64,000 bases of DNA from Methylocystis silviterrae (GCF_013350005.1 NZ_JABVWW010000009.1:44095-108094), one strand, 5' to 3'. Shown: positions 50,958 to 60,529, numbered from the stretch's first letter. The notes: generated from the letters alone by a model not told the origin. Translations and numbers: made by a program.

Positions 50958-51473
50958 ATGGGGAAGAAAGAACCCATCCATGACAACGCCACGCGCGCGA
51001 CTTGGGAAGACAAGATCTCCAAGCTGACGAGCGTCGATGCGGCGACGAAGTTCATTCAGGAATTCCGTCTCGCCTATTCGTCGCCCTGGCGCAAGAGCTA
51101 CGCCCTCGACACCGACTATCAGTACATCGAACGCAAAATCGAGGAAAAGCTCTCGCAGCTCAAAGTCAGCCACCTGCCCGTCAGCGCGCTGATGACGAAA
51201 ACATCGGCCGGCGAGGACGCCGCCGCCGTCGAGGCGACCTGGATCGGCAAGATGAAGGCGGCGAAGAACAAGTATGACGCCGAGCGCATCCATGTCGAAT
51301 TCCGGCAGCTCTACAAGCCGCCGGTGATGCCGGTGAACGTCTTCCTGCGCACTGACGCGGCGCTCGGCACTTTGCTCATGGAAATGCGCAACACCGACTA
51401 CTATGCGACGCCGCTGGAAGGCTTGCGCAAGGAGCGCGGCGTGAAAGTCCTGCATCTGCAGAAGGCGTCCTGA
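50958..51473 (+). CDS. mmoZ: Soluble methane monooxygenase hydroxylase, gamma subunit
   Basis: 171 aa, the usual length. Helical protein with [24 protein letters not shown] N-terminus and the conserved [20 protein letters not shown] and [17 protein letters not shown] segments. Structural subunit that binds the outside of the alpha-beta pair. An AAGGAAT ribosome site precedes ATG 50958, 29 bp after mmoB. Confidence 0.96.
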   Translation: MGKKEPIHDNATRATWEDKISKLTSVDAATKFIQEFRLAYSSPWRKSYALDTDYQYIERKIEEKLSQLKVSHLPVSALMTKTSAGEDAAAVEATWIGKMKAAKNKYDAERIHVEFRQLYKPPVMPVNVFLRTDAALGTLLMEMRNTDYYATPLEGLRKERGVKVLHLQKAS

Positions 51474-51552
51474 TCGCATCGGCGATCGATGGATTTTGTG
51501 GGCTCGGGCGGAAGCGCCCGGGCTCCTATCCATGACTGCAATGGAGGCGCCA

Positions 51553-51918
51553 ATGTTTAGCTTGGATTTTGAATCTCGCGGCGAGGGTCGCGATCCGGCT
51601 GCGGACCCGAACGCGATGCTGCTTCACGCATCGACGCGCTATGCCGCGTATGGCCGAGATCTCGAATATATGTGGCACTGGGAAATCCTGCGTGACGGCG
51701 AGTTCGTGCAGGAGGGGTGTTCATTGTCGGAGCGCTCCGCGCACGAAGCCGTGGCGCTCGTCGTCCGATTTTTCGAGCGTCAGGATGGCGCGAGCGCATC
51801 CGGCGTGAACGTAGACGGAATCCGGAACTTGCTCAGAGACGCTGGTCTCGGCGCGCCCGAAGTCGTGCGCGGCGCCGAATCCGTGCAACGAGGCAAAGAT
51901 CATCCTCAGGGCGACTGA
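51553..51918 (+). CDS. mmoD: MmoD (orfY), sMMO-associated protein
   Basis: 121 aa from ATG 51553, chosen because GGAGG lies 5 nt upstream; two earlier in-frame ATGs (51532, 51541) have no such site. MFSLDFESRGEGRD at the N-terminus and YAAYGRDLEYMWHWEILRDG are MmoD-like. MmoD binds the hydroxylase and has been proposed to take part in the copper switch between sMMO and particulate MMO. Its stop is 1 bp from the mmoC start. Confidence 0.88.
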   Translation: MFSLDFESRGEGRDPAADPNAMLLHASTRYAAYGRDLEYMWHWEILRDGEFVQEGCSLSERSAHEAVALVVRFFERQDGASASGVNVDGIRNLLRDAGLGAPEVVRGAESVQRGKDHPQGD

Positions 51919-51919
51919 A

Positions 51920-52954
51920 ATGTACCAGATCACTATCGAAACCGAGGAAGGGGAAACCTGTTCCTTCGAATGCGGGCCCAACGAAGACGTGATTTCCGCC
52001 GGACTCCGCCAAAGCGTCATCCTCATGTCCTCGTGCCGGGCGGGCGGTTGCGCGACATGCAAGGGCGAATGTACGGATGGCGACTACGAACTCTTCGACG
52101 TCAGCGTTCAAGCCCTGCCGCCCGACGAAGAGGAAGACGGCATGGTGCTGCTTTGCCGCACCTTTCCGCGAAGCGACCTGCACATCATGGTTCCCTATAC
52201 CTTTGATCGCATTTCCTTCGAGGCGATCCAGACCAACTGGGTCGGCGAGATCAAGACCTGCGACAAGGTGTCGTCCAATGTCATTCGACTGGTCGTGCAG
52301 GTCCTGACGTCCGACGGCACATCGCCGATTTCGCTCAACTTTATGCCGGGTCAGTTCGTCGACATTGAAATTCCCGGCACGCACACGCGGCGCTCCTATT
52401 CGATGGCGTCGCTTTCCGGCGACGGCGCACTCGAATTCTTCATCCGCATTTTGCCTGAGGGCGCCTTTTCGAAGTTCCTGACGAATGACGCCAAAGTGGG
52501 CATGAAGCTGAACCTGCGCGGACCGACGGGCGCGTTCAATTTGCGCGATAGCGGCGCGCGACCCCGCTATTTCGTCGGCGGCGGCACCGGATTGTCGCCT
52601 GTATTGTCGATGGTCCGGCACATGAAGAGCAGCGGCGATCAGACGCCGGCGAAGCTTTTCTTCGGCGTAACGCGGCGCGATGAGCTCTTCTATGTCGACG
52701 AACTCAAGACGCTTCAGAGCGCGATGCCCAATCTGGAATTGCGAGTCGCCGTGGTTGAAGGCGGCGATGGCAATGGCGTTGCGGGCGGGACGGTGATTGA
52801 TCTGCTTCAAGCCGAACTGGCGAAAGATGACGCGCGGCCGGACATCTATCTGTGCGGACCGCCCGCCATGATCGACGCCGCCTTCGCCGCGGCCGAGACG
52901 GCCGGCGTGCCGAAGCAACAGGTCTATCAGGAGAAATTCCTCGCTTCAGGTTAG
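51920..52954 (+). CDS. mmoC: Soluble methane monooxygenase reductase, FAD and 2Fe-2S
   Basis: 344 aa. Plant-type ferredoxin domain with C39, C44, C47 and C79 (CRAGGCATC, later MVLLCR). The FAD-binding RRSYSMAS motif at about 154, then an NADH domain with YFVGGGTGLSPVLSM and a final YLCGPPAMIDA. It passes electrons from NADH to the hydroxylase. Last gene of the operon; the convergent flotillin gene ends 70 bp downstream. No clear terminator is visible between them. Confidence 0.97.
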   Translation: MYQITIETEEGETCSFECGPNEDVISAGLRQSVILMSSCRAGGCATCKGECTDGDYELFDVSVQALPPDEEEDGMVLLCRTFPRSDLHIMVPYTFDRISFEAIQTNWVGEIKTCDKVSSNVIRLVVQVLTSDGTSPISLNFMPGQFVDIEIPGTHTRRSYSMASLSGDGALEFFIRILPEGAFSKFLTNDAKVGMKLNLRGPTGAFNLRDSGARPRYFVGGGTGLSPVLSMVRHMKSSGDQTPAKLFFGVTRRDELFYVDELKTLQSAMPNLELRVAVVEGGDGNGVAGGTVIDLLQAELAKDDARPDIYLCGPPAMIDAAFAAAETAGVPKQQVYQEKFLASG

Positions 52955-53024
52955 ACGCGCCTCTGTGGACATGGGGTTATCGGGTCATCGTGCGTTTGTG
53001 ACGCCGATATGTCTGCTCAACCTC

Positions 53025-54773
53025 TTATCTCGCTTCCCCCGCGGGCTCGGCCTGCGCCTTGACGGCGGCCACGCCCTCCACCAGCGACTCGAGCGACGCG
53101 CCGGAGAGGCCCAACTCCTTCATCAGGCCGTCGATCACCGGAGCCTGCGCGCGATAGGCTAGCGCTGCGGTAACTGCGTCATGGGCGAGATTGCCCGAGC
53201 CGTTGCTGACGCCGCCGTTGCCAGCCTGCGACGGTCCGCGCGGCGTGATGCCGTCGACCTGCACGATCTTGATCGAGTCGATCGCTTCCAAAGGCCGGAC
53301 GGACTCGCGCACGATCTCGGGCAGAACCTTCAGCAGCGCGAGCTTCGTCTGCAGGGACACCTGATTGGACGAGAGCAGGTTGGCCGCCTCATTGACGGCC
53401 CGCTGGCCCGCCGCCTCGACTTCGAAGCGGACCCGGGCGGCTTCCGCCCGCAACTTCTCGGCCTCCGCCTCGCCTTCCGCCGCGAGCCTCGTCGCGGCGG
53501 CGCGATTGGCGGCGGCGTCCTTCTCCGCCTCCGCCTCCACCTTGATCGAGATCGCCTGACGTTCGGCTTCCTTCGCGGCTTCGATGAGTTCGATCCGCTT
53601 GGCGCGTTCGGCCACTTCGGTCGCGCGACTCGTGACGACCTGCTCCTCCGCCGCCACCGCCTTGGCGCGCGCGGCGTCGGCCTCGGCTTTGGCCTGGCTT
53701 TCCTCACGGCTTTTGTTCTGAACCGCGATCTGCTGTTCCTGGCGGGCGAGCTCGACCGCCTGCTGCTGCGCGATCTTGGCTTCCTGGATCGTGCGGTCAG
53801 CCTCGATCTGTTTAGCGTCGACCTGCTGCTTGGCGAGAATGCGCGCTTCGTCCGCCTCGCGGTTGCGTTGCGCCTGTTCGCGCGCAATCTCGGCCGCCTG
53901 CTCGGCCCGGCGAATCTCGATCTCTCTTGTCTGCTCCAGCAACGCAAATTCCGCTTCGCGTTTGATCTGCAGCGACTGCCGCTCGGCCTCGAGATTCTTC
54001 GTTTCGATCTGAACGCGCGTGTCCTGTTCGATATCGTTTCGCGCCTTCTTGCGCAGTTCGATCTGCTCAGTGAGCTTGGTGAGGCCCTCCGCGTCGAAAG
54101 CGTTGTTGGCATTGAAATGTTCGATCGAGGTCTGGTCTAGTCCCGTCAGCGAGACCGATTCAAGTTCGAGGCCGTTCATCGCAAGGTCTGACGACGAAAC
54201 TTGCTGCACCTTCTGTACGAAGTCGGCGCGCTGTTCGTGCAGCTGGTTCATCGTCATGCCGGCCGCCACGGAACGCAGTGCGTCAACGAACTTGCCTTCG
54301 ACGAGATCCTTGAGCGCCTCGGGTTGCATGGTGCGCGCGCCGAGCGTTTGCGCCGCCATCGCGATCGCCGCCGAGTCAGGCCGCACGCGCACATAGAACT
54401 CCGCCTTCACGTCGATGCGAAGGCGGTCGAGCGTGATCAACGCGTCGCTGTTCTTGCGCTCGACGGCGAGGCGCACGGTGTTCATGTTCACCGGCATGGT
54501 CTCATGCAGCACAGGCAGAACCAGCGCGCCGCCGTTCATCACGACCTTCTCGCCGCCGAATCCGGTTCGGACAAATCCAATCTGCTTCGAGGCCCGCTTG
54601 TACAAGCGGGTGATGATCACCCCGAATGTCAGCAGCAGGAAGAGAAGGATGACGGCGTAAACGCCGATCTGGATCAGATGAGCATCCATCTTATCGCTTT
54701 GAATTTGCAAGGCGGGCAGTTCGGCCAGGGTGATGGCTTCTTGCGTTGTTTTAATGACGTTGAAGGGAATCAT
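53025..54773 (-). CDS. Flotillin / SPFH-domain membrane-scaffold protein (YqiK-like)
   Basis: 582 aa. One N-terminal transmembrane helix (IGVYAVILLFLLLTFGVIIT), then an SPFH domain (about 60-250; TGFGGEKVVMNGGALVLPVL, GLELESVSLTGLDQTSIEHF) and a long coiled coil rich in Ala/Glu/Arg (260-480). The last 100 residues are an assembly tail. Bacterial flotillins organise membrane microdomains. It follows YqiJ-like and TelA genes on the same strand, and converges on mmoC. ATG 54690 is an alternative start just before the helix. Confidence 0.88.
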   Translation of the reverse strand: MIPFNVIKTTQEAITLAELPALQIQSDKMDAHLIQIGVYAVILLFLLLTFGVIITRLYKRASKQIGFVRTGFGGEKVVMNGGALVLPVLHETMPVNMNTVRLAVERKNSDALITLDRLRIDVKAEFYVRVRPDSAAIAMAAQTLGARTMQPEALKDLVEGKFVDALRSVAAGMTMNQLHEQRADFVQKVQQVSSSDLAMNGLELESVSLTGLDQTSIEHFNANNAFDAEGLTKLTEQIELRKKARNDIEQDTRVQIETKNLEAERQSLQIKREAEFALLEQTREIEIRRAEQAAEIAREQAQRNREADEARILAKQQVDAKQIEADRTIQEAKIAQQQAVELARQEQQIAVQNKSREESQAKAEADAARAKAVAAEEQVVTSRATEVAERAKRIELIEAAKEAERQAISIKVEAEAEKDAAANRAAATRLAAEGEAEAEKLRAEAARVRFEVEAAGQRAVNEAANLLSSNQVSLQTKLALLKVLPEIVRESVRPLEAIDSIKIVQVDGITPRGPSQAGNGGVSNGSGNLAHDAVTAALAYRAQAPVIDGLMKELGLSGASLESLVEGVAAVKAQAEPAGEAR

Positions 54774-54844
54774 GTTCGCCGCTCCAAATACAGGGAATCC
54801 GAGACGGCCTGACGCCCGCAGATTCCGCCATGTTTTGCCCCAAC

Positions 54845-55471
54845 TCAGTCGAGCTGAGGCAAGTATGTGTCGCCGCGCGTGATCGCGCGGAAGTTTTCGC
54901 CTTCCTGTCGGACAAGAAGGATACGTTCGCCCTCGCCGAAGGTCTGCCCGTCATTGTCCGGCTCGACCATGACATGATGCGTCTGCCCAAAATGATCGAC
55001 GACGCGCGCGCGCGCTGGACTGCCCTTCGCGGCTCTGCCGATCACAATCTCCGCTTCTCGTCCGACCAGCGCCACCAGGTCGATCGCGGTGGTTTCGTCG
55101 CGCGGCATAATGGCGGCGAGCGGACGTGCGAGCGCTCCCGTGACCGGGACTGCGGCCAGCGCCGCGAGGGGGCCGGCAAGCCATGCCGACAGCGTGTGTC
55201 CGGTCAACGCGGCGAGCGCCTGCTGGCCGGCGAGGCCGATCAGTCCGAAGGCCGTCAGCAGCAGCATCGCCCACATCAGAAATGGCAAGCGCCGTAGCCC
55301 CATCAGGGACAGAAGCCCCGCATCGATCGTCAGGCTCCCCGGCGTATCGATCTCGGCGTCGCCGTCAATCACGTCGCCGAGGCCAAGGACCTGCACGAGC
55401 CCCAGCAACACCATCAGCGCGATGGCGACGCTGAACGGCAGATTCTCTGGCAGAAGGAACGACTCGACCAT
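54845..55471 (-). CDS. YqiJ-like inner-membrane protein with OB-fold domain
   Basis: 208 aa. Three hydrophobic helices (PFSVAIALMVLLGLVQVLGL, LPFLMWAMLLLTAFGLIGLA, AWLAGPLAALAAVPVTGALA) precede a soluble C-terminal domain (LVALVGREAEIVIGRAAKGS and ERILLVRQEGENFRAI) of the OB-like NfeD/YqiJ type. Such proteins are regularly coded beside flotillins and are thought to partner them at the membrane. It lies 71 bp upstream of the flotillin gene and 12 bp after telA. Confidence 0.82.
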   Translation of the reverse strand: MVESFLLPENLPFSVAIALMVLLGLVQVLGLGDVIDGDAEIDTPGSLTIDAGLLSLMGLRRLPFLMWAMLLLTAFGLIGLAGQQALAALTGHTLSAWLAGPLAALAAVPVTGALARPLAAIMPRDETTAIDLVALVGREAEIVIGRAAKGSPARARVVDHFGQTHHVMVEPDNDGQTFGEGERILLVRQEGENFRAITRGDTYLPQLD

Positions 55472-55483
55472 TCTCGCTGCGCC

Positions 55484-56668
55484 TCACTCAAGCGCGTCGA
55501 GCAATCCGCCGGCGCGCATGCCGGGCGACTGCGCCTCGATCTGGCCTTGCGCGTGAGCAATACAGGCCTTCGATCTGTCGACCTCGCTTTCCAAAGCCGC
55601 GACCGTCTGCTTCATGTTCTCCAGCGCCTGCGCTTTGAAGGAATCGATGCTGTCCATCGTGTCGTAGATATTCTGGAAGGCGCGGCGGAGCGTTTCGAGG
55701 GGGATCGTGGCGCTGGACGCCTGTTCATGGATTCGCGAGGTATTATCGCGCAGCATCTGACCCGTGCTGTCGATGATATTCGCGGTCGTGGCGTTGAGCG
55801 CGCCAATCTGGTCGAGCACCAGCTTCTCGTTCGTCAGCGCCTGCGCGACCGTTACGGCGGTGCGCAGCGCGCCAACCGTCGTGGTGGACGCGCGGTCGAC
55901 GCCCTTGATAAGCTCGATGTTGTTTTTCTTCACGAGATCAAGGGCGAGATAGCCCTGCACGCTGACCGCCATTTGAGTCAGCAAATCCTGAGTCCTCTGA
56001 CGCAGATAGAACAAGGCGCTTTCGCGTAACGCTTTCGCCTTGGCCGGATCAGTCGCATCGAGATCCGCCGCACGGGACTCGAGTTCGAGGTCGAGCGCCT
56101 TCGACATAAAGATCATCTGCTCGAGCCGACCGAGCGCGACCCACAAATTCTGCCGCTCCACATCAATCGCGGTGTTGTCCTTCAGCAATTCGTCCTTGCC
56201 GCTCTTCAGGCGGGCAAGGATCGTCGCGATATGGCTTTGCGCGCTCTTGTAAGCGTCGAAATAGCCGCGGAGCCGGTTGCCGAACGGGATGACGCCAAAC
56301 AGTCTGCGCGGGGCGAAGAGGTCGCCCTGACGGAGCGGATCGAGATCCTCGACGGTGCGGCGCAACTCGGCAATGTCGGCGCCGAGGCTCGTCGTCTCAT
56401 CCATCGCGCGGACCGGCCGATTCAGGAAACGGTTTGAGTGGTTCGCAGCTTCGGAAATTTCGCGACGGCCCAAATTGGTGACCTGGTCGACGCGCCGGCC
56501 GAATTCGGGCGAATGACAATCCTGCGCGACGAGGTCGTCCACGAATTCGACGACACGCCCCTTCAGTTTCGACTTTTGCTCTTCGTCGACCGGGACCAGG
56601 CCAATCGCCTTCTCGGGCGGCACGGCTGGCGCAGGTTCAGGCGGCGCCAGTTTAAATCCATCGCTCAC
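55484..56668 (-). CDS. telA: TelA/KlaA-family toxic-anion-resistance-like protein
   Basis: 394 aa from GTG 56668; a longer frame to 56761 exists, but its extra N-terminus is not family-like. An all-helical protein with RVVEFVDDLVAQDCHSPEFG, DPLRQGDLFAPRRLFGVIPF and VSVQGYLALDLVKKNNIELI, the TelA core. TelA was first linked to tellurite resistance but is often found with flotillin/YqiJ genes and envelope stress functions, as here. It heads the three-gene minus-strand operon. The start codon remains uncertain. Confidence 0.83.
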   Translation of the reverse strand: MSDGFKLAPPEPAPAVPPEKAIGLVPVDEEQKSKLKGRVVEFVDDLVAQDCHSPEFGRRVDQVTNLGRREISEAANHSNRFLNRPVRAMDETTSLGADIAELRRTVEDLDPLRQGDLFAPRRLFGVIPFGNRLRGYFDAYKSAQSHIATILARLKSGKDELLKDNTAIDVERQNLWVALGRLEQMIFMSKALDLELESRAADLDATDPAKAKALRESALFYLRQRTQDLLTQMAVSVQGYLALDLVKKNNIELIKGVDRASTTTVGALRTAVTVAQALTNEKLVLDQIGALNATTANIIDSTGQMLRDNTSRIHEQASSATIPLETLRRAFQNIYDTMDSIDSFKAQALENMKQTVAALESEVDRSKACIAHAQGQIEAQSPGMRAGGLLDALE

Positions 56669-57006
56669 AGCGAGAGTCGTCCATTCCAATATGGCCAAAC
56701 GGAATCGTTTTCGGAGGCAAATTTGTGCCGTCGGCTGGGTCTTGGCAAGCCGGGGCTCCACGAAGCGGGCGGTCGAGGGTTCTTCGTTCGCCAGATTTGC
56801 AGATATGCGGCGTCTCGTCCATTCTATTTCACGACATACGACTGTAAGACGAATTACGTCATTATTTCAATAATAATTACGTGCTTATTTCAATCATATA
56901 AGTGTTCGCAGATAGATCCTGACAGCGCGCACCAGATAGGCGTTGGCGAAGCTGCCGATTTTTGATCGCTCGCATTTTTGAAACATTGCAGACGAAAGCA
57001 TGGGCC

Positions 57007-57627
57007 TCAGTCCACCGGCGGATAATAAGCCGTCCGGAACAGCACGCGCGCTGCGTCCCTCGACTCTCGTACGACGGTTTCAGGCGGCAGTTCGCGCAGT
57101 TCGTCGGCTGAAAAATTCGCTGGCAATCCCACAGCGACGGCAATCCCCGAATGGATCGCCTTCTGGATGAGCGGCAGCGGATTTGGCGAAAAATCCTGCC
57201 AGCCGAAGCGCGCTTTCGTGAAGTAGTCCGGTCCTCCCCAGGGCGGGTCGATATTCAGCGCATCGAATGAGAGCTTGGGATAGGCCTCCATGACGTCGGC
57301 ATGAATGAATTCGATGCGCTCTGCGACGCCGTAGATTTCAGCGTTACGCCTCGCCATGGACAGCCTGTCGCGATCGACGTCGACGGCGATGACGCGCTTT
57401 CCGCATCTGGCGAATCCGATCGCCGAGCCGCCGATGCCGCAAAAGGCGTCCAATACGACGGCGCCGCTCAGGAGATTGCCGATCTCCAGCGCAAAGCGCT
57501 CCGGCTTGACGGAGAACAGCCCCACCTCATCGGTTTCGACGCCCTCATCCCATTTCGCAAACAGATCGTAGCGACGATCCCAGTATTTTTGGGCGCGTTC
57601 GCCGAAGGGATTATCGATGTTGGTCAT
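57007..57627 (-). CDS. Trimethylguanosine-synthase-like (TGS1-type) RNA methyltransferase
   Basis: 206 aa from ATG 57627 (GTG 57657 is an alternative). AQKYWDRRYDLFAKWDEGV at residues 12-30 resembles the TGS1 entry motif. The SAM site is VVLDAFCGIGGSAIGFA (57-73), with VIAVDVDRDRLSMARRNAEI next, and the catalytic NIDPPWGGPDYF at 125-136. Family PF09445 in eukaryotes N2-methylates cap guanosine. In bacteria the substrate is unknown. It is not coupled to neighbours. A 7-bp inverted repeat lies 81 bp upstream. Confidence 0.75.
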   Translation of the reverse strand: MTNIDNPFGERAQKYWDRRYDLFAKWDEGVETDEVGLFSVKPERFALEIGNLLSGAVVLDAFCGIGGSAIGFARCGKRVIAVDVDRDRLSMARRNAEIYGVAERIEFIHADVMEAYPKLSFDALNIDPPWGGPDYFTKARFGWQDFSPNPLPLIQKAIHSGIAVAVGLPANFSADELRELPPETVVRESRDAARVLFRTAYYPPVD

Positions 57628-57707
57628 CACGCGCGCATTGGGCTGAGCTTTTCGCACTCGATCACATCAAGGCCATAAAACGCATCGTATGAACTTATTG
57701 ATCTTAG

Positions 57708-57725
57708 TGTGACCTATTGGTCACA
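57708..57725. promoter_or_regulatory. Inverted repeat TGTGACC-TATT-GGTCACA
   Basis: A perfect 7-bp dyad with 4-bp centre between the OMP gene end and the TGS1-like gene start. The TGTGA...TCACA arms recall CRP/FNR-family sites, but the arm spacing is 8 rather than 6. It could be an operator for the TGS1-like gene or part of the OMP terminator. Confidence 0.4.
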
Positions 57726-57782
57726 AAAAGAAAAGCCCAGCCATTTCTGACCTGGCATTTCGTCCATCCTTGTGATTACTGA

Positions 57783-58748
57783 TTAGAACTCTGCGACTAC
57801 TGGCGATGAAGCAAAGTTGAAGTGGTAGTTCACGCCAGCACGGATGATGTTTCCATCGATAGTATTCGTGCCTGCCCTTGCTTGTACAAGGCCTACTATA
57901 GTGCCAGGTACAATATCTGGTACGGGATATATTCCAGCTTGATGAACTCTTGTAAAGTAACCACCGTTGCTTGTGCTTAAGCTACCCAGATTATAGTAAA
58001 GATATTCAGCTTTCAGAGTCCAGTTAGGAGCAAGTATCCATTCTACTCCACCACCAGCTGTCCAACCTACCAATATTTTTGAAGCAGAAATATTACCTGG
58101 ATCGAGTTCGTCGGTTTGATCTACTTTTTCCTGACTGGCATAATAGCTAATCTTTGCACCGCCATAAGCTAGGCCGCCAGTTCCATAAAAAAGAAGGTTA
58201 GGAGTAACGATATATCCGACGCGCCCACGAACTGTTCCTAAATAGGATACGGATTTGGATGCCTGCATAGTAGTGTAAGTAGTTGTTGTTATATCTCCAT
58301 AGATGGCTGACTTCACAGTTGAAGGCGTAGATGTGAAGTGAAACTGTCCAGGCCCATTATCACCAGCGAATCCTTGGAAATCGGTTTCAGCCCCAACAAC
58401 AAAACTTTTATAAACTTCGAAATTATATCCAACTTGCACGCCTCCAAGAAAACCGCTGCTGCTGTTTGTCGCAAGTGAGCGTGTTAGGCCGATTGCAGCA
58501 GCGTTTGTTCCTGGTAAATACGTATTACCGAATATGTTAGAACGATCGATAGTATATAGAGGAATACCCTGGGAGTAGGCGCCAGTGTTATTCGCCCACG
58601 TCCCACCAGCATTGATACCAGCATAGAAGCCTGTCCACATCAGCGTAGGTGCAGCGACTGGCGCTGATTTAACTGAAGGCAGATCGGCTGCAAAAGCTGA
58701 TACGCTGCTCATTAGAAACAGAGCTGACGCTATTTTAATTGTCTTCAT
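57783..58748 (-). CDS. Outer-membrane beta-barrel protein (Omp25/31-like)
   Basis: 321 aa. A Sec signal peptide (MKTIKIASALFLMSSVSAFA, cut near AFA-AD) precedes the WTGFYAGINAGGTWANNTG start of the Omp25/Omp31-like 8-strand barrel. Periodic aromatic strands follow (GFLGGVQVGYNFEV, VRGRVGYIVTPNLLFYGTGG, AEYLYYNLGSL), and the protein ends VVAEF with the C-terminal Phe typical of outer-membrane insertion. Its codons are distinctly AT-richer than the neighbours. On the minus strand a weak hairpin with a T-rich run (57726-57756) follows the stop. Confidence 0.85.
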   Translation of the reverse strand: MKTIKIASALFLMSSVSAFAADLPSVKSAPVAAPTLMWTGFYAGINAGGTWANNTGAYSQGIPLYTIDRSNIFGNTYLPGTNAAAIGLTRSLATNSSSGFLGGVQVGYNFEVYKSFVVGAETDFQGFAGDNGPGQFHFTSTPSTVKSAIYGDITTTTYTTMQASKSVSYLGTVRGRVGYIVTPNLLFYGTGGLAYGGAKISYYASQEKVDQTDELDPGNISASKILVGWTAGGGVEWILAPNWTLKAEYLYYNLGSLSTSNGGYFTRVHQAGIYPVPDIVPGTIVGLVQARAGTNTIDGNIIRAGVNYHFNFASSPVVAEF

Positions 58749-59295
58749 GGCTCTCCTCCTCTGAGTGTTCAGCTGAGACGCAGATTAATCAGCAGAGTTG
58801 ATATGCATCAATGCGGAATATTCGGTCATTCTACTAATTTTGTTAAGTGTGATTTATTTGTCTCTGTTCAAAAGAAAAAGCCGCCAGACCTGGGAGCTGA
58901 CGTGGATCCATCCCAGGCAAGGGAGGGAAGCCCTCAGCTAATCCCGCCAATGCCTCGGCTCAAGAAAAAGCGCCCGGCCAGTTTGACCGAGCGCCAAGTC
59001 GAGGGGGGAGAGGGGATCTCCGTGCGGATTGAACCCGGCGGGCTAAGAATTGTTCCAGCGGCGCGGTGTCGGAATGCGCGCTTTATTGTCGAAGCTTTAG
59101 GTTTTGCTAACGAAGTTTCAGTTGAGGCTCATGTACCTGGAGGACAAGCGCGGCGCGCTTCTAAAAAGCCGTCGCAGCTTGCGTCGCCTCTCTCCCGCGT
59201 CCTCCCGCCGCCTTGACGAAACGGCTCCGCCTATGCCCATTGAGCGCGATTTTTTCGCCGCGCCGGCGCGCCATTGCGCCAGGGAGACATAGCCC
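58749..59295. other. Intergenic region upstream of sucC
   Basis: No supported gene; a plus-strand frame at 58803-59216 is Pro/Arg/Lys-rich without family resemblance. It contains an inverted repeat CCTGGGA-N15-TCCCAGG (58889-58917) followed, on the minus strand, by GCGGCTTTTTCTTTTG, which may be a remnant terminator. The sucC promoter is expected near 59230-59280. Confidence 0.4.
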
Positions 59296-60492
59296 ATGAA
59301 CATCCACGAATATCAGGCCAAGGCCGTTCTGCGCGACTTCGGCGCGCCCGTCGCCGACGGCGTCGCCGTGCTGCGCGCCGAAGATTCGCGCGCGGCGGCC
59401 GAAAAGCTTCCCGGCCCGGTCTATGTGGTGAAGGCGCAGATCCACGCCGGCGGGCGCGGCAAGGGCAAGTTCAAGGAGGCGAGCGCGGGCGACAAGGGCG
59501 GCGTGCGCATCGCCAAGTCGATCGACGAGGCGGAAGCCTTCGCCAAGCAGATGCTGGGCGCGACGCTCGTCACGCAGCAGACCGGCGAGGCCGGCAAGCA
59601 GGTCAACCGCCTCTATATCGAAGACGGCGCCGACATCGACAAGGAATTCTATCTCTCGATGCTGATCGACCGCGCGACCTCGCGCATCGCCTATGTGGTC
59701 TCGACCGAAGGCGGCATGGACATCGAGAAGGTGGCGCATGACACGCCCGAGAAGATCGTGACCTTCTCGGTCGATCCGGCGACGGGTCTGATGCCGCATC
59801 ACGGCCGCCAGGTCGCCGCGGCGCTCGGCCTCACCGGCGATCTCGCCAAACAGGCGGGCGCGCTGACCGAAAAGCTCTACGCCGCCTTCGTCGCCAAGGA
59901 CATGGAGCTCTTGGAGATCAATCCGCTGATCGTCACCAAGGACGGCAAGCTGCGCTGCCTCGACGCCAAGGTCAGCTTCGAGAACAACGCCCTCTATCGC
60001 CATCCCGACATGGTCGAGCTGCGCGACAAGAGCGAAGAGGACGAGAAGGAGATCGAGGCGTCGAAATACGACCTCGCTTATATCTCGCTGCCCGGCAATA
60101 TCGGCTGCATGGTCAATGGCGCCGGCCTCGCCATGGCGACGATGGACATCATCAAGCTCTATGGCGAGTTTCCGGCGAACTTCCTCGACGTCGGCGGCGG
60201 CGCCACCACGGAGAAGGTGACGGCCGCGTTCAAGATCATCACCGCCGATCCGAATGTGAAGGGCATTCTCGTCAATATCTTCGGCGGCATCATGCGCTGC
60301 GACACCATCGCCGAAGGCGTGATCGCGGCCGTGAAGGAGGTGGGCCTCAAAGTGCCGCTGGTCGTGCGGCTTGAGGGCACCAATGTCGATCTTGGCAAGA
60401 AGATCATCAATGAGTCGGGTCTGAACGTCATTCCCGCCGACGACCTCGACGACGCGGCGCAAAAGATCGTCGCCGCGATCCGACAGGCGTAA
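59296..60492 (+). CDS. sucC: Succinyl-CoA synthetase beta subunit (ADP-forming)
   Basis: 398 aa. It begins [20 protein letters not shown] and has the ATP-grasp [16 protein letters not shown] loop, [11 protein letters not shown], then the CoA-ligase domain with [31 protein letters not shown] and [15 protein letters not shown]. It forms the nucleotide-binding half of the TCA-cycle enzyme. The sequence is closer to SucC than to the malate-CoA ligase MtkA, though the two families are similar. The usual sucD partner is not adjacent: a hairpin and an accessory island follow. Confidence 0.9.
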   Translation: MNIHEYQAKAVLRDFGAPVADGVAVLRAEDSRAAAEKLPGPVYVVKAQIHAGGRGKGKFKEASAGDKGGVRIAKSIDEAEAFAKQMLGATLVTQQTGEAGKQVNRLYIEDGADIDKEFYLSMLIDRATSRIAYVVSTEGGMDIEKVAHDTPEKIVTFSVDPATGLMPHHGRQVAAALGLTGDLAKQAGALTEKLYAAFVAKDMELLEINPLIVTKDGKLRCLDAKVSFENNALYRHPDMVELRDKSEEDEKEIEASKYDLAYISLPGNIGCMVNGAGLAMATMDIIKLYGEFPANFLDVGGGATTEKVTAAFKIITADPNVKGILVNIFGGIMRCDTIAEGVIAAVKEVGLKVPLVVRLEGTNVDLGKKIINESGLNVIPADDLDDAAQKIVAAIRQA

Positions 60493-60502
60493 GCTTTCCC
60501 TT

Positions 60503-60529
60503 GAGCTTCTCCCACAACGGGAGAAGCTC
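60503..60529 (+). terminator. Perfect 11-bp hairpin after sucC
   Basis: GAGCTTCTCCC and GGGAGAAGCTC pair perfectly around ACAAC, starting 11 nt after the sucC stop. There is no T-run, so it may be an intercistronic stability hairpin left from an original sucC-sucD operon, or a weak terminator. Confidence 0.55.

Noticed and set aside
53181..54140. 319-codon plus-strand frame
   Set aside because: Shadow of the flotillin coiled coil; Leu/Arg repeats reflect the antisense of Ala/Glu/Arg-rich codons.
58803..59216. 137-codon plus-strand frame upstream of sucC
   Set aside because: Pro/Lys/Arg-rich, no ribosome site, no family resemblance, and mixed composition.
59161..60462. 433-codon minus-strand frame
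   Set aside because: Antisense to sucC, whose motifs are complete.
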